A stretch of 64,000 bases of DNA, taken from positions 1 to 64,000 of the forward strand of contig NZ_JAJHVV010000008.1 of assembly GCF_023145695.1 (NCBI RefSeq), given 5' to 3'. Shown here one piece after another: positions 54,920-63,336 of the stretch. The stretch's first letter is position 1, and each line of letters starts with the position of its first letter. A model generated the notes under the pieces. The model did not search any database. It was not told the DNA's origin and saw only the letters and a list, made by a program, of their open reading frames with translations. Made by a program: the position numbers and the translations under genes. The DNA comes from Vibrio amylolyticus. GTDB lineage: Bacteria > Pseudomonadota > Gammaproteobacteria > Enterobacterales > Vibrionaceae.

Positions 54920-55219
54920 TTACTCCTTTAAATAAACTTGTTCATAGTGTTCTACCGTTGGGAAAGGGTCATAAAAATGATGCAATAACACTTTCCATTC
55001 TTGATACTGCTTCGAGCCTCTAAACCCTTCTGTGTGCGCTTCCAATGTTTGCCACTGCACGATTAAAATATAGCGGCTTGAGTTTTCAATACACCGTTGT
55101 AGCTGATGTTCAATATACCCATCCATACTTGAAATAATGCTCTGTGCTTTCTTAAAAGCAGGCTCAAATTCACCGACTAAATCTGGTTTAACATCTAATA
55201 TTGCGACTTCCGTAATCAT
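54920..55219 (-). CDS. antibiotic biosynthesis monooxygenase-type (ABM) protein
   Basis: 99 residues, one ferredoxin-like ABM domain: AILDVKPDLVGEFEPAFKKAQSIISSMDGYIEHQLQRCIENSSRYILIVQWQTLEAHTEGFRGSKQYQEWKVLLHHFYD. The ILIVQW and FRGS segments are family marks. Members degrade haem or oxidise small aromatic compounds, or have no known role. Coupled with yccF. Confidence 0.88.
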   Translation of the reverse strand: MITEVAILDVKPDLVGEFEPAFKKAQSIISSMDGYIEHQLQRCIENSSRYILIVQWQTLEAHTEGFRGSKQYQEWKVLLHHFYDPFPTVEHYEQVYLKE

Positions 55220-55255
55220 AATTCTCGCTTCCTTAACTCAACATGAACTCAATCT

Positions 55256-55978
55256 TTAGAATGCTTGCCACACGGCGGTAACCCCACTAACCGAACACAA
55301 CAGCAACGCACCTATTCGTATTTTCTCTTTCGGTAACGATTGTGTCGTGGCTAATGCGAGTCTATACCCAAGCCAAGCGGCAGGAATAAGGGGAACGGTA
55401 ATCCACAGATGGTGGCTGTTTAAAAACCCTGCGGGGATCTGAATAATCAATGAGATGACCGAACTGAATACAAAAAACGCAGATAAGTTTCCACGTAATT
55501 GAGCTGCCTCTTGATGCTGAAGTAGTAATGCCATCGGTGGACCACCAATGCCAGCACTGGTACCAAATAAACCTGAAAAGAACCCTGCGACACCCATTCG
55601 CATTGGTGTTGGCTCTAGGCGATACGGTAAAGAGCTCACTACCACAGCAAATAAGACGAGGATACCTAGCCAAAGTGCTAACGTATCAGTAGAAACTAAA
55701 ACTAATAAAAAGCCCCCTGCTACCGAGCCAGGAACTCGACCAATCAACGCGGTTTTCAAGCCACCAATCGAAACACTCGTTCTGTGCTTCATGGCATTAA
55801 GAATGGATATGTACAACCCGACCAAACAAATAGGGGCAGGAACATAATCTGGCGAGATCATAAATAGCAGTGGCGCGGCAACAATGGCAAGTCCAAAACC
55901 AATGGCAGTTTGGACAAATGATCCTAGAAAGATCAGAAACATTGCAATCAATGCGGGGGTGGTGAGCCATTCAGACAA
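55256..55978 (-). CDS. TauE/SafE family transporter (second copy in window)
   Basis: 240 residues from a TTG at 55978, nine bases after AAGGA. Seven or eight hydrophobic segments with MFLIFLGSFVQTAIGFGLAIVAAPLLFMISPDYVPAPICLVGLY and FFSGLFGTSAGIGGPPMALLLQHQ, typical of the family. Substrate unknown. Downstream of the monooxygenase/yccF pair in the genome order but transcribed toward it after a 36-base gap. Confidence 0.88.
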   Translation of the reverse strand: MSEWLTTPALIAMFLIFLGSFVQTAIGFGLAIVAAPLLFMISPDYVPAPICLVGLYISILNAMKHRTSVSIGGLKTALIGRVPGSVAGGFLLVLVSTDTLALWLGILVLFAVVVSSLPYRLEPTPMRMGVAGFFSGLFGTSAGIGGPPMALLLQHQEAAQLRGNLSAFFVFSSVISLIIQIPAGFLNSHHLWITVPLIPAAWLGYRLALATTQSLPKEKIRIGALLLCSVSGVTAVWQAF

Positions 55979-56271
55979 GACTTTGATCCTTAGAACTGTT
56001 CGTATGACCCCATCATAAGCTATCTATTTGAAAAATGAATGAATAAAGGAAAGAAATTAACAACAAAAAAACGAAGGGTTCGTCGCCTTTCTGGTAGTTG
56101 GACAACCACCAAATTTAATGCTTCAGAAGGCAATAGAGCCCGAACCAATTATTACTGAGGTACTAAACTCAAAGTTGAACATAATTAAGTCAGCGCAGAG
56201 CTGGCTGACTCAGTAATTAAAAAGACGAGAGACAAACTTTAGCTATTCAGTCTATGATGCACTTATTAACG

Positions 56272-56766
56272 TTAGTTCGTTTTAGATACAGCGTGTTGTT
56301 CAACAATGAACGCGATTGCCTCTTCATTTAAGCAAGATTTACTCACGTATTGTCGCTGTTTACCCATATGAAAGATAAACCCTAAATCGCTTTGTTGAAC
56401 TTGGTCAATTTCACTCCAGGCGATGCTACGGGTATTTTTAAGGTTTTTATAGCTCACACCATTAGAGTCAACCTGAAACACCACTTTGCTGCCCGTACTC
56501 AAACTGAGCGTTTGTCGCCACAGCCACCAGGTTCTCTTAAATTTTATACTGAACGCTTCGATAATACTCAATACGATGAAGAACCAGCCAACGTGACCAC
56601 TGGGTAATAACTCAAATAATACGAGAACTACACCGAAAAGAAGAAATAGCATTCCTTTTAAATAGGCTTTGGGAAATTCCGTAGGTAGGCTTGTTTGATC
56701 ATAACATTCCGCATAAAAGCGTTTGTCGATGGTATATTCTGTTGTGAAATCAAAGTCTTTAGACAT
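56272..56766 (-). CDS. YcxB-like membrane protein
   Basis: 164 residues. Two hydrophobic segments in tandem (about 36-51 and 57-72) between cytoplasmic parts. The C-terminal beta domain VVFQVDSNGVSYKNLKNTRSIAWSEIDQVQQSDLGFIFHMGKQRQYVSKSCL is like a YcxB/PH-type fold. Function unknown. The 290 bases before the TauE gene (55979-56271) hold no gene. Confidence 0.7.
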   Translation of the reverse strand: MSKDFDFTTEYTIDKRFYAECYDQTSLPTEFPKAYLKGMLFLLFGVVLVLFELLPSGHVGWFFIVLSIIEAFSIKFKRTWWLWRQTLSLSTGSKVVFQVDSNGVSYKNLKNTRSIAWSEIDQVQQSDLGFIFHMGKQRQYVSKSCLNEEAIAFIVEQHAVSKTN

Positions 56767-56900
56767 AGGTGGCTACTGTAACGTTTCCTGTGAATGAGTA
56801 TCATACGCTGCGATATTGCAACGGGCGTATTGTACCGCTACTCGGTGCTTTTCTTTAACTCTTTTAGCCTTCTTTTTGTATCAAAAAGCACCGACAAACT

Positions 56901-58817
56901 TTACTCTTCAAATGAATCTGCATACCCTTTTGGCGGCGGTGTCCATCCACGTTCCGCTTTGGTATGTTTATCGCTTCTATCCACCTGCATCTCTTTTGCC
57001 ATGTACTGCTCAAGGTGCATAAATAGGTCTCGATAGTTATTGTCGAAACGTTCTCCTTCTGAATCATCTTTCCAAGCATCGTAGAGAAGGTCAGATTTTT
57101 TCTGTTCGACCCGTTTATAAGTGACTTTCTGTTGCTCAACGTAGAAAGGATGTAGCCCCATCACTTTCATTACCTGCCCGCCCGACTCTAGGGCTGAATG
57201 ATACGTTTCTAACTCAATGTAATCGGCACCCGCTTGGCGTAATCGATACCCGTGTCCTCGGTCAAAGGCACGTGCGATAATCGATATGTGCGGATAAGTG
57301 TGTTTAACGTATTTCACTAACTCAACACTACTTTCAGGATTATCCAACCCAATCACAATGACTTTGGCCTCTTCAATACCTGCCGTGTGGAGTAAATCAG
57401 GCCGTGTCGCATCACCATAATACGCTTTCGTTCCTATGCGCCTAACCACATCCACTTGATTTGCCTGATGGTCTAGCACCACTGTTTTTATGTTATTAGA
57501 AACGAGCAATCGGTTTACAATTTGACCAAAACGGCCAATCCCAACAATGATCACTGTCCCTGACTCTTCTATCGTATCGGCCTCTCTCTCATTCGATTTG
57601 TCTTGGTATTTTGGCAAAATCACCTTATCAAAAAGAATGAATAGCGCAGGCGTGAAAAACATCGATAGCGCAACAACCAAAGAGAGCGTCTGCGCTAACT
57701 CAGTCGGTAGTACGTGGTTTTGAACCGAGAAACCAAGCAATACAAAACCGAACTCCCCAGCCTGCGCGAGGCTTAATGCAAATAACCAAAGATCACTGCC
57801 CTTTACTTTAAATATAAGGCCGAGTACGAACAAAATGACGCCTTTTAGCAGCATGACGCCAACAGTTAAGCTCATGATCAAAAAGAACTGTTCAAAGAGT
57901 GTTGAGAACTGAATGCCCGCGCCGACGGTAATAAAAAACAACCCCAATAAAAGACCTTTAAATGGATCAATATTGGATTCAAGCTCATGCCTAAACTCAC
58001 TGTTCGCCAATACCACACCCGCTAAAAACGTGCCCAAGGCTGGAGAGAGCCCCACTAGACTCATTAATGCCGCGATACCCACAACAAGCATTAACGCCGT
58101 TGCCGTAAAGATCTCTCTTAAGCCTGAGCTTGCGACGAAGCGAAATAGAGGTCGACTTAAATAGTGCCCACCAACCACAACTGAGGCGATTGATGCCATA
58201 ATCACTAACCCGTAAGCCCAACCAGGAAGCCCGACGACAAGGCTTAGTTCCTCATGGTGCTGAGATGCATCAGCAGCCGCATTTTGAGCACTTTCAACAA
58301 GCTCAGGAAGCGCAAGCAATGGAATGAAAGCGAGCATAGGTATTACGGCGATATCTTGGAATAGAAGAACAGAAAAGGCATTTTTTCCACCCTCTGTTTT
58401 ATTCAACCCTTTCTCATTAAAGGTTTGTAGAACAATGGCGGTCGATGACAACGCAAAGATCAAACCCACCGTAAGAGCTAAACTCCAAACCAAACCAAAC
58501 AGCAACGCAATCGCCATAACCGCCGCAGTGGTGCCAACAACTTGTAAACCACCAAGCCCCATGAGTCGATTACGCATCGCCCAGAGCATTTTCGGCTCTA
58601 ATTCTAGACCAACAAGAAACAGCATCATGACGACACCAAACTCGGCAAAGTGCTGAATAGTGGTTGTTTCTTCCCCTACAAGCCCAATGACAGGGCCAAT
58701 AATAACACCAGCAATAAGGTAGCCAAGTACTGAGCCAAGACCTAAACGCTTAGCAATAGGTACAGCAATAACAGCGGCAATAAGATAGATAAACGCTTGT
58801 AAAAATAGACTAGTCAT
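56901..58817 (-). CDS. Kef-type monovalent cation/proton antiporter (CPA2)
   Basis: 638 residues. About 12 transmembrane helices (1-385), with LGSVLGYLIAGVIIGPVIGLVGEE and LSPALGTFLAGVVLANSEFRHELESNIDPFKGLLLGLFFITVGAGI as in KefB/KefC. A TrkA-N (RCK) domain starts at about 410 (VIIVGIGRFGQIVNRLLVSNNIKTVVLDH). Glutathione-adduct-gated K+ efflux, protecting against electrophiles by acidifying the cell. Its start overlaps the end of the flavoprotein partner by eight bases. Confidence 0.93.
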   Translation of the reverse strand: MTSLFLQAFIYLIAAVIAVPIAKRLGLGSVLGYLIAGVIIGPVIGLVGEETTTIQHFAEFGVVMMLFLVGLELEPKMLWAMRNRLMGLGGLQVVGTTAAVMAIALLFGLVWSLALTVGLIFALSSTAIVLQTFNEKGLNKTEGGKNAFSVLLFQDIAVIPMLAFIPLLALPELVESAQNAAADASQHHEELSLVVGLPGWAYGLVIMASIASVVVGGHYLSRPLFRFVASSGLREIFTATALMLVVGIAALMSLVGLSPALGTFLAGVVLANSEFRHELESNIDPFKGLLLGLFFITVGAGIQFSTLFEQFFLIMSLTVGVMLLKGVILFVLGLIFKVKGSDLWLFALSLAQAGEFGFVLLGFSVQNHVLPTELAQTLSLVVALSMFFTPALFILFDKVILPKYQDKSNEREADTIEESGTVIIVGIGRFGQIVNRLLVSNNIKTVVLDHQANQVDVVRRIGTKAYYGDATRPDLLHTAGIEEAKVIVIGLDNPESSVELVKYVKHTYPHISIIARAFDRGHGYRLRQAGADYIELETYHSALESGGQVMKVMGLHPFYVEQQKVTYKRVEQKKSDLLYDAWKDDSEGERFDNNYRDLFMHLEQYMAKEMQVDRSDKHTKAERGWTPPPKGYADSFEE

Positions 58818-59478
58818 TGTGCGTCTCCCTAATCTTAATTCCTGAATTCAGCTCACTCGAATTTAATTCATCCGAAATCAATTCATCTAGAATATGAGTT
58901 AACTTTTCAGCACTGGCGGCCTTGTCTAAGTCGACCTTATTTTCGACCAAACCAGTAAGAAGCGAAGACCAACGTTCAACATGTTCTTGAATTCGATTCT
59001 CTTCCAGTGCGGTACGAGAGCCAAACAGTGCAAATGGCGCTAGGTAACGCATACCTGTTAAATAAGCCGTTTGTTCCAAAGGTTGGAGAAGTTGGCGAAT
59101 CGTAAAGTGGTTATAGCCTTCACTTTGATACGCATCTTCTTTACCACCCGCGGTTATGGCGCAGAAAAATACTTTGTCTTTTAATGAGTCACCGTCTTGG
59201 CCATAAGCAAAACCATATTCAAGCACTAAGTCTTGCCACTCTTTTAATAATGCAGGCGTTGAATACCAGTAAAGGGGGAATTGGAAAATAACAACATCGT
59301 GATCTAGAAGTCGCTGTTGTTCATTATCAATATTGATATTAAACGTTGGATAGAGCCCATAAAGGTCAATTGCAGTCACATTGGGAATTGAAACCGCCGC
59401 TTCAAACAGTAGTTGATTCACTTCTGAACGATGCTGTGACGGGTGCGCATACAAGACTAAGACTTTTTTCTTTTCCAT
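58810..59478 (-). CDS. KefF/KefG-type flavoprotein partner of the antiporter
   Basis: 222 residues. Flavodoxin-like fold with VLVLYAHPSQHRSEVNQLLFEAAVSIPNVTAIDLYGLYP, QFPLYWYSTPALLKEWQDLVLEYGFAYG and ITAGGKEDAYQ. Binds FMN and activates the Kef channel. Upstream of and overlapping the antiporter gene. The last 30 residues carry a repeating ELISDELNSSELNSG pattern, absent from E. coli KefF/KefG; the matching DNA is a degenerate tandem repeat near 58850. Confidence 0.92.
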   Translation of the reverse strand: MEKKKVLVLYAHPSQHRSEVNQLLFEAAVSIPNVTAIDLYGLYPTFNINIDNEQQRLLDHDVVIFQFPLYWYSTPALLKEWQDLVLEYGFAYGQDGDSLKDKVFFCAITAGGKEDAYQSEGYNHFTIRQLLQPLEQTAYLTGMRYLAPFALFGSRTALEENRIQEHVERWSSLLTGLVENKVDLDKAASAEKLTHILDELISDELNSSELNSGIKIRETHND

Positions 59479-59586
59479 GTTGCCTCTAAAGGTATTAACT
59501 GCATGAATAAACTAATCATAACCCATTAATATTAAAAAGCATCTTCACTAGATTTTTATTCGTTGAGTGGGCATCGTTAAGAACAA

Positions 59587-59615
59587 AAAGCCCATCATAA
59601 AAAGTGATGGGCTTT
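59587..59615 (-). terminator. terminator downstream of the MFS transporter gene
   Basis: AAAGCCCATCA (59587-59597) and TGATGGGCTTT (59605-59615). On the minus strand it runs into TTTTTGTTC, so it ends the MFS transcript. Confidence 0.82.
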
Positions 59616-59638
59616 AGTATTTACGCTATCAATTAACT

Positions 59639-60847
59639 CTAATTCTGCATCGCAAGTCGAGCGACAGGCTTATCGTTTATTGGTAAATGTATTAAGGCGG
59701 CAGCAAACGCAAGTATGACGGTTGACCACCAAATCGGATCGTATGATCCATAATGGTCATAAATTCGGCCACCAACCCACGCCCCGAGAAAACTTCCCAC
59801 TTGGTGAGTAAAGAATACAAGACCGTAAAGCGTTGAAAGGTAACGGGCTCCAAATATCTGACGAACAAGGCCAGACGTTAATGGCACCGTACCTAGCCAG
59901 CAAAAGCCAATGGCTGCACCGAAAATTGCCGCGGTCTGCTCTGTAACAGGCAGCGTGACAAATGCACCGATAACCAGGGTACGTACAAAATAGAGAGCTG
60001 ACATAACATGGCGCTTATTAAAACGATCACCCATGACACCCCAAAAATAGGAACCGAATATATTAAATATGCCAACATACGCCAACGCCATCGCAGCACT
60101 GGAAGCGGGTAAACTTTTGTCCGCTAAGTAGCTTGGTAGGTGAGTAGCAATAAACATCACATGGAAGCCACAGACAAAAAATCCAGCGTGAATAAGCCAA
60201 TAGCCTTTGTGAGCAAACGCTTCACTTAATGCTTGTTTTAGTGTTTGTGAATCGTCGAGAGCTTGCTTTGATTGTTCAGATGACTTGGACGATTTCATAA
60301 ACATTGCAAAGGCAATCATCGCCGTACACAGCAGTGCAAATGCTTGTAATGCACCTTGCCAATCAAAGTGAGTCATCAAGGTTTGTGCACCAGGGATCAT
60401 TGCAAACATACCAAATGATCCTGCCGCAGTGGTTAAACCAAATGCTTTAGCAGTGTGCTGCGCAGGTACTACTTTCGCAACAGCGCCTAACACAATCACA
60501 TAGCTCGTTGCGCTTAATCCAAGGCCAACTAGAACACCGAGTGATAAGTACAGCATGCTTGGCTCTACCGCTATCGATGTCAGATAAAGTCCTGCAGCAT
60601 AAGAGATCGCACCCAGTATTATGATTCGTTTTGCGCCCCATTTATCCGCGGCCATACCAACGAAAGGTTGGAAAACACCAAATAGCAAGTTTTGAAGGGC
60701 GATAGCGAAGCTAAAGAACTCACGACCCGTACCAAAGTACTCTGAAATCGGCATCATAAAAATGCCGAACGACTGTCTGATCCCTAGACAAACGATTAAA
60801 ATGCCAATTCCTAGCCAAACTAAAAGTGGAAAACGAAAGATACTCAT
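59639..60847 (-). CDS. MFS transporter
   Basis: 402 residues, 12 transmembrane helices. Family signs: CLGIRQSFGIFMMPISEYFGTGREFFSFAIALQNLLFGVFQPFVGMAADKWGAKRII and IFNIFGSYFWGVMGDRFNKRHVM. This N-terminal pattern is common in oxalate/formate-antiporter-like transporters, but the substrate is not known. It is preceded by a His-rich small membrane protein gene. Confidence 0.9.
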   Translation of the reverse strand: MSIFRFPLLVWLGIGILIVCLGIRQSFGIFMMPISEYFGTGREFFSFAIALQNLLFGVFQPFVGMAADKWGAKRIIILGAISYAAGLYLTSIAVEPSMLYLSLGVLVGLGLSATSYVIVLGAVAKVVPAQHTAKAFGLTTAAGSFGMFAMIPGAQTLMTHFDWQGALQAFALLCTAMIAFAMFMKSSKSSEQSKQALDDSQTLKQALSEAFAHKGYWLIHAGFFVCGFHVMFIATHLPSYLADKSLPASSAAMALAYVGIFNIFGSYFWGVMGDRFNKRHVMSALYFVRTLVIGAFVTLPVTEQTAAIFGAAIGFCWLGTVPLTSGLVRQIFGARYLSTLYGLVFFTHQVGSFLGAWVGGRIYDHYGSYDPIWWSTVILAFAAALIHLPINDKPVARLAMQN

Positions 60848-60887
60848 ACAATATTCTTAGTTAAGGTGTTCTTATTTAAAATAATAA

Positions 60888-61076
60888 TTAATGGTGTTGA
60901 GAATGATCCATCTCACCCATGTGTTGGTGACATCCGCTATTAACCGCCTGCTCTGCCAATAGCGTTATTAGTGTTGGCGAGTTATGTACAACAACGAGAG
61001 ACAGTCCGAGCAACAGCATCATTCGAGTCAGTTGGGCGACTATCGATTGTGACGACCACAGAGTTTTAAAACGCAT
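60888..61076 (-). CDS. small membrane protein with His/Cys/Met-rich tail
   Basis: 62 residues. One hydrophobic segment (MMLLLGLSLVVVHNSPTLITLL), then a polar tail CHQHMGEMDHSQHH with five His, one Cys and several Met, a pattern that could bind copper or another soft metal. It lies 40 bases upstream of the MFS gene on the same strand, so the two may share a transcript. It is like the short DUF2946-type proteins found near metal transporters, but no firm match. Confidence 0.6.
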   Translation of the reverse strand: MRFKTLWSSQSIVAQLTRMMLLLGLSLVVVHNSPTLITLLAEQAVNSGCHQHMGEMDHSQHH

Positions 61077-61155
61077 AGGCTTTTGTCTTTCACCTGTTGA
61101 AAAGAGCGCGAAGTGTAGTGATAAAGACTTAATGACTCAAATGACATTTGGTCAC

Positions 61156-61184
61156 AACTACTATGCGTTTTTCGCATAGTAGTT
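61156..61184. terminator. strong stem-loop between the His-rich gene and GST
   Basis: AACTACTATGCG (61156-61167) and CGCATAGTAGTT (61173-61184), loop TTTTT. No T-run on either side, so it may be a transcript 3' end or a regulator site. Confidence 0.5.
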
Positions 61185-61206
61185 AGTGTATCGAGTTAAG
61201 AAACCG

Positions 61207-61806
61207 CTACGACTTGCGCCATTCCATCGCTACTTCAATCGCTTGATTCAACAAAGGCCAGTTAAGAAGGCTTTGCTGATACTCACCCGCTTTACCATTA
61301 AACGTGATTCCATAGCTTTGAAGTCTGAAAGCAAGAATAGAGTAGAAAGCATCAACAGCACCTGCGTGTTGATACATAAACGGTTGCTGAGCCTGTTCGA
61401 AAATGGACTCAACTCGTTTAATTTCAACGTTAAGATCGCTAGCTAGTTCAGCTAACGGTTCGACGGGATCCAGTGAAAAAGGACACTGCTGCCTAAGTTG
61501 AAAAAATCCAGAGTGAAGCTCTGAACATAGGCTTCTGGCTTCGGCTCGTTGTAATTCGTCCGTTGGGAAAAGGGCGCCGGAACTCTGTTCATTAAAGAAT
61601 TCAATAATCGCAAGAGAGTCGTGAATAACAGACTCGCCCACGTTTAAAGCAGGAACCAACCCTGAAGGGCTATAACTAAGTAGCGTTTGTTTATAATCAG
61701 GTTTAGTCAGGTCAATAATAAGTTCGTTGACCTCCACCTTAGCGATTTTTGCACAAAGCCACGCTCTTAACGACCAGGTAGAGTCTCTTCCTACAATGAG
61801 TTCCAT
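61207..61806 (-). CDS. glutathione S-transferase family protein
   Basis: 199 residues from the ATG at 61806, six bases after GGAG; starts at 61824 or 61854 are possible. N-terminal thioredoxin-like domain: ELIVGRDSTWSLRAWLCAKIAKVEVNELIIDLTKPDYKQTLLSYSPSGLVPALNV, with GSH-binding VPAL and DSLAIIEFF. Then an all-alpha C-terminal domain. Role in detoxification or redox chemistry; substrate unknown. Directly downstream of the rhodanese gene. Confidence 0.9.
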   Translation of the reverse strand: MELIVGRDSTWSLRAWLCAKIAKVEVNELIIDLTKPDYKQTLLSYSPSGLVPALNVGESVIHDSLAIIEFFNEQSSGALFPTDELQRAEARSLCSELHSGFFQLRQQCPFSLDPVEPLAELASDLNVEIKRVESIFEQAQQPFMYQHAGAVDAFYSILAFRLQSYGITFNGKAGEYQQSLLNWPLLNQAIEVAMEWRKS

Positions 61807-61850
61807 CTTATTCTCCATATTCATTTTATCCTTAGTTCCTTTTAGCAAGT

Positions 61851-62243
61851 TCAAATGGCTAGCTCAAACCCTTCGTCAATCCACCCAGTGACACCGCCAA
61901 TCATCTTTTTTACTGGTCGGCCTAATTTCGCTAAACGGATGGCTGCTTTTTCTGTGCCATTACAATGAGGGCCAGCACAGTAGACGATAAACAGTGTCTC
62001 CATTGAATACTCTTTGAGTCGTTTCTCGTTCAATCGTGGGTGAGGAATATTGATAGCCCCTTCGATGTGCCCTGCGTCAAAAAGCTCATTACCTCTCACA
62101 TCGACTAACACAAAATCCTGTCGTTCATTACTCAAGGCATGATGAACGTCCCAACAGTCGGTTTCAAATCGAAGTAATTGTTCAAAATGCTGTAACGCGC
62201 TCTCACTGTCTGCGGCTGGTATTCTAGAGACTGCACTTGTCAT
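61851..62243 (-). CDS. rhodanese-like domain protein
   Basis: 130 residues from the ATG at 62243 (AAGGAAACGTT before it). One rhodanese domain: DFVLVDVRGNELFDAGHIEGAINIPHPRLNEKRL and active-site Cys89 in YCAGPHCNGTEKAAIRLAKLG. Transfers sulfane sulfur or binds it. The stop is close to the GST start, so the pair is probably an operon for thiol chemistry, and the GlxA-type regulator beside it is a candidate controller. Confidence 0.92.
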   Translation of the reverse strand: MTSAVSRIPAADSESALQHFEQLLRFETDCWDVHHALSNERQDFVLVDVRGNELFDAGHIEGAINIPHPRLNEKRLKEYSMETLFIVYCAGPHCNGTEKAAIRLAKLGRPVKKMIGGVTGWIDEGFELAI

Positions 62244-62380
62244 AACGTTTCCTTGTCTATTTATCTGCGTTGTCAATGAGATCCATTATTGACGAGTGCT
62301 TACTATTTAAACACTGGCGTAAAAGACATTATTCGTTAATAATAAGCCATAGTGCTGTTATATAAGTTAAGGGATATTTG

Positions 62381-63316
62381 ATGATAAAGGTTGCCATTCT
62401 CTCCCATGCTAACGTCTCGCTGTTTGAGCTGGCCTGTGCGGTCGAATTGTTTGCTCTACCTCGGCCTGAATTTACCTCATGGTATCAAGCGGAAGTCGTT
62501 AACCTTGATGACGGTAATATAATAAGTACCGCAAATGTTGGCCTCCAGACTAAATGTGTCACTTCATTGGAAGAGTATGACCTCCTTATTATTCCTAGTT
62601 GGCCAACGAGCCTGCAGTCTATTCCGAACAATATTGATAAAGAGATTAGAAAGTTTCACGCTGATGGTAAGCGTTTACTTTCTTTCTGCTCCGGGGCTTT
62701 CCTATTAGCTGAGCTTGGCGTTTTAAAGAATACAAAGGCAACCACTCATTGGAAATTCGAATCCCTTTTCCGTCAGCGTTTTCCTCATATCTCATACGCC
62801 TCGAATGTACTTTATGTTTTGGATGGGAATATCGGGTGCTCCGCCGGCAGCGCAGCGGGGCTTGATCTTGGTTTAGCCGTCATTCGATCGGATTTTGGGT
62901 ATCAAGTTGCCAATCAAGTAGCAAAGCGACTTGTCATATCAGGGCATCGAACAGGGGGACAGTCGCAATTTGTTGAATCGCCAATATTAGAAGTACCCAA
63001 TCAGTTTTCAGAGGCCATTGAGTGGGCCACTGATAATATCAACAAACCTATCATCATCGACGATTTAGCAGCACGAGCGAATATGTCACGCCGCACCTTT
63101 GACCGAAAATTCAGAGCAAGCTTCAACCTCTCACCAAAAGAGTGGCTAATCGGTCAAAGAGTCGAGCGCGCAAAAGGTTTACTCGAAAGCAGTAGCCTGC
63201 CGATAGAACAGCTCTCACAAGCCGCAGGGTTTGATAACGCCGTCACTATGCGTCATCATTTTCGCCAGTATGTTGGTGTCGCGCCAAAAGTCTATCGACA
63301 ACAGTTTTCTCATTAA
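62381..63316 (+). CDS. GlxA-type AraC-family regulator
   Basis: 311 residues from the ATG at 62381. N-terminal DJ-1/PfpI-like domain (about 1-175) with LLSFCSGAFLLAELGVLKNTKATTHWKF, where the Cys of FCSGAF occupies the DJ-1 nucleophile place. C-terminal AraC helix-turn-helix pair (about 210-308): IDDLAARANMSRRTFDRKFRASFNLSPKEWLIGQRVERAKGLLE and FDNAVTMRHHFRQYVGVAPK. Divergent from the rhodanese/GST operon, a likely target. Confidence 0.9.
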   Translation: MIKVAILSHANVSLFELACAVELFALPRPEFTSWYQAEVVNLDDGNIISTANVGLQTKCVTSLEEYDLLIIPSWPTSLQSIPNNIDKEIRKFHADGKRLLSFCSGAFLLAELGVLKNTKATTHWKFESLFRQRFPHISYASNVLYVLDGNIGCSAGSAAGLDLGLAVIRSDFGYQVANQVAKRLVISGHRTGGQSQFVESPILEVPNQFSEAIEWATDNINKPIIIDDLAARANMSRRTFDRKFRASFNLSPKEWLIGQRVERAKGLLESSSLPIEQLSQAAGFDNAVTMRHHFRQYVGVAPKVYRQQFSH

Positions 63317-63336
63317 AACCAATTTAGGGTTTCAGC

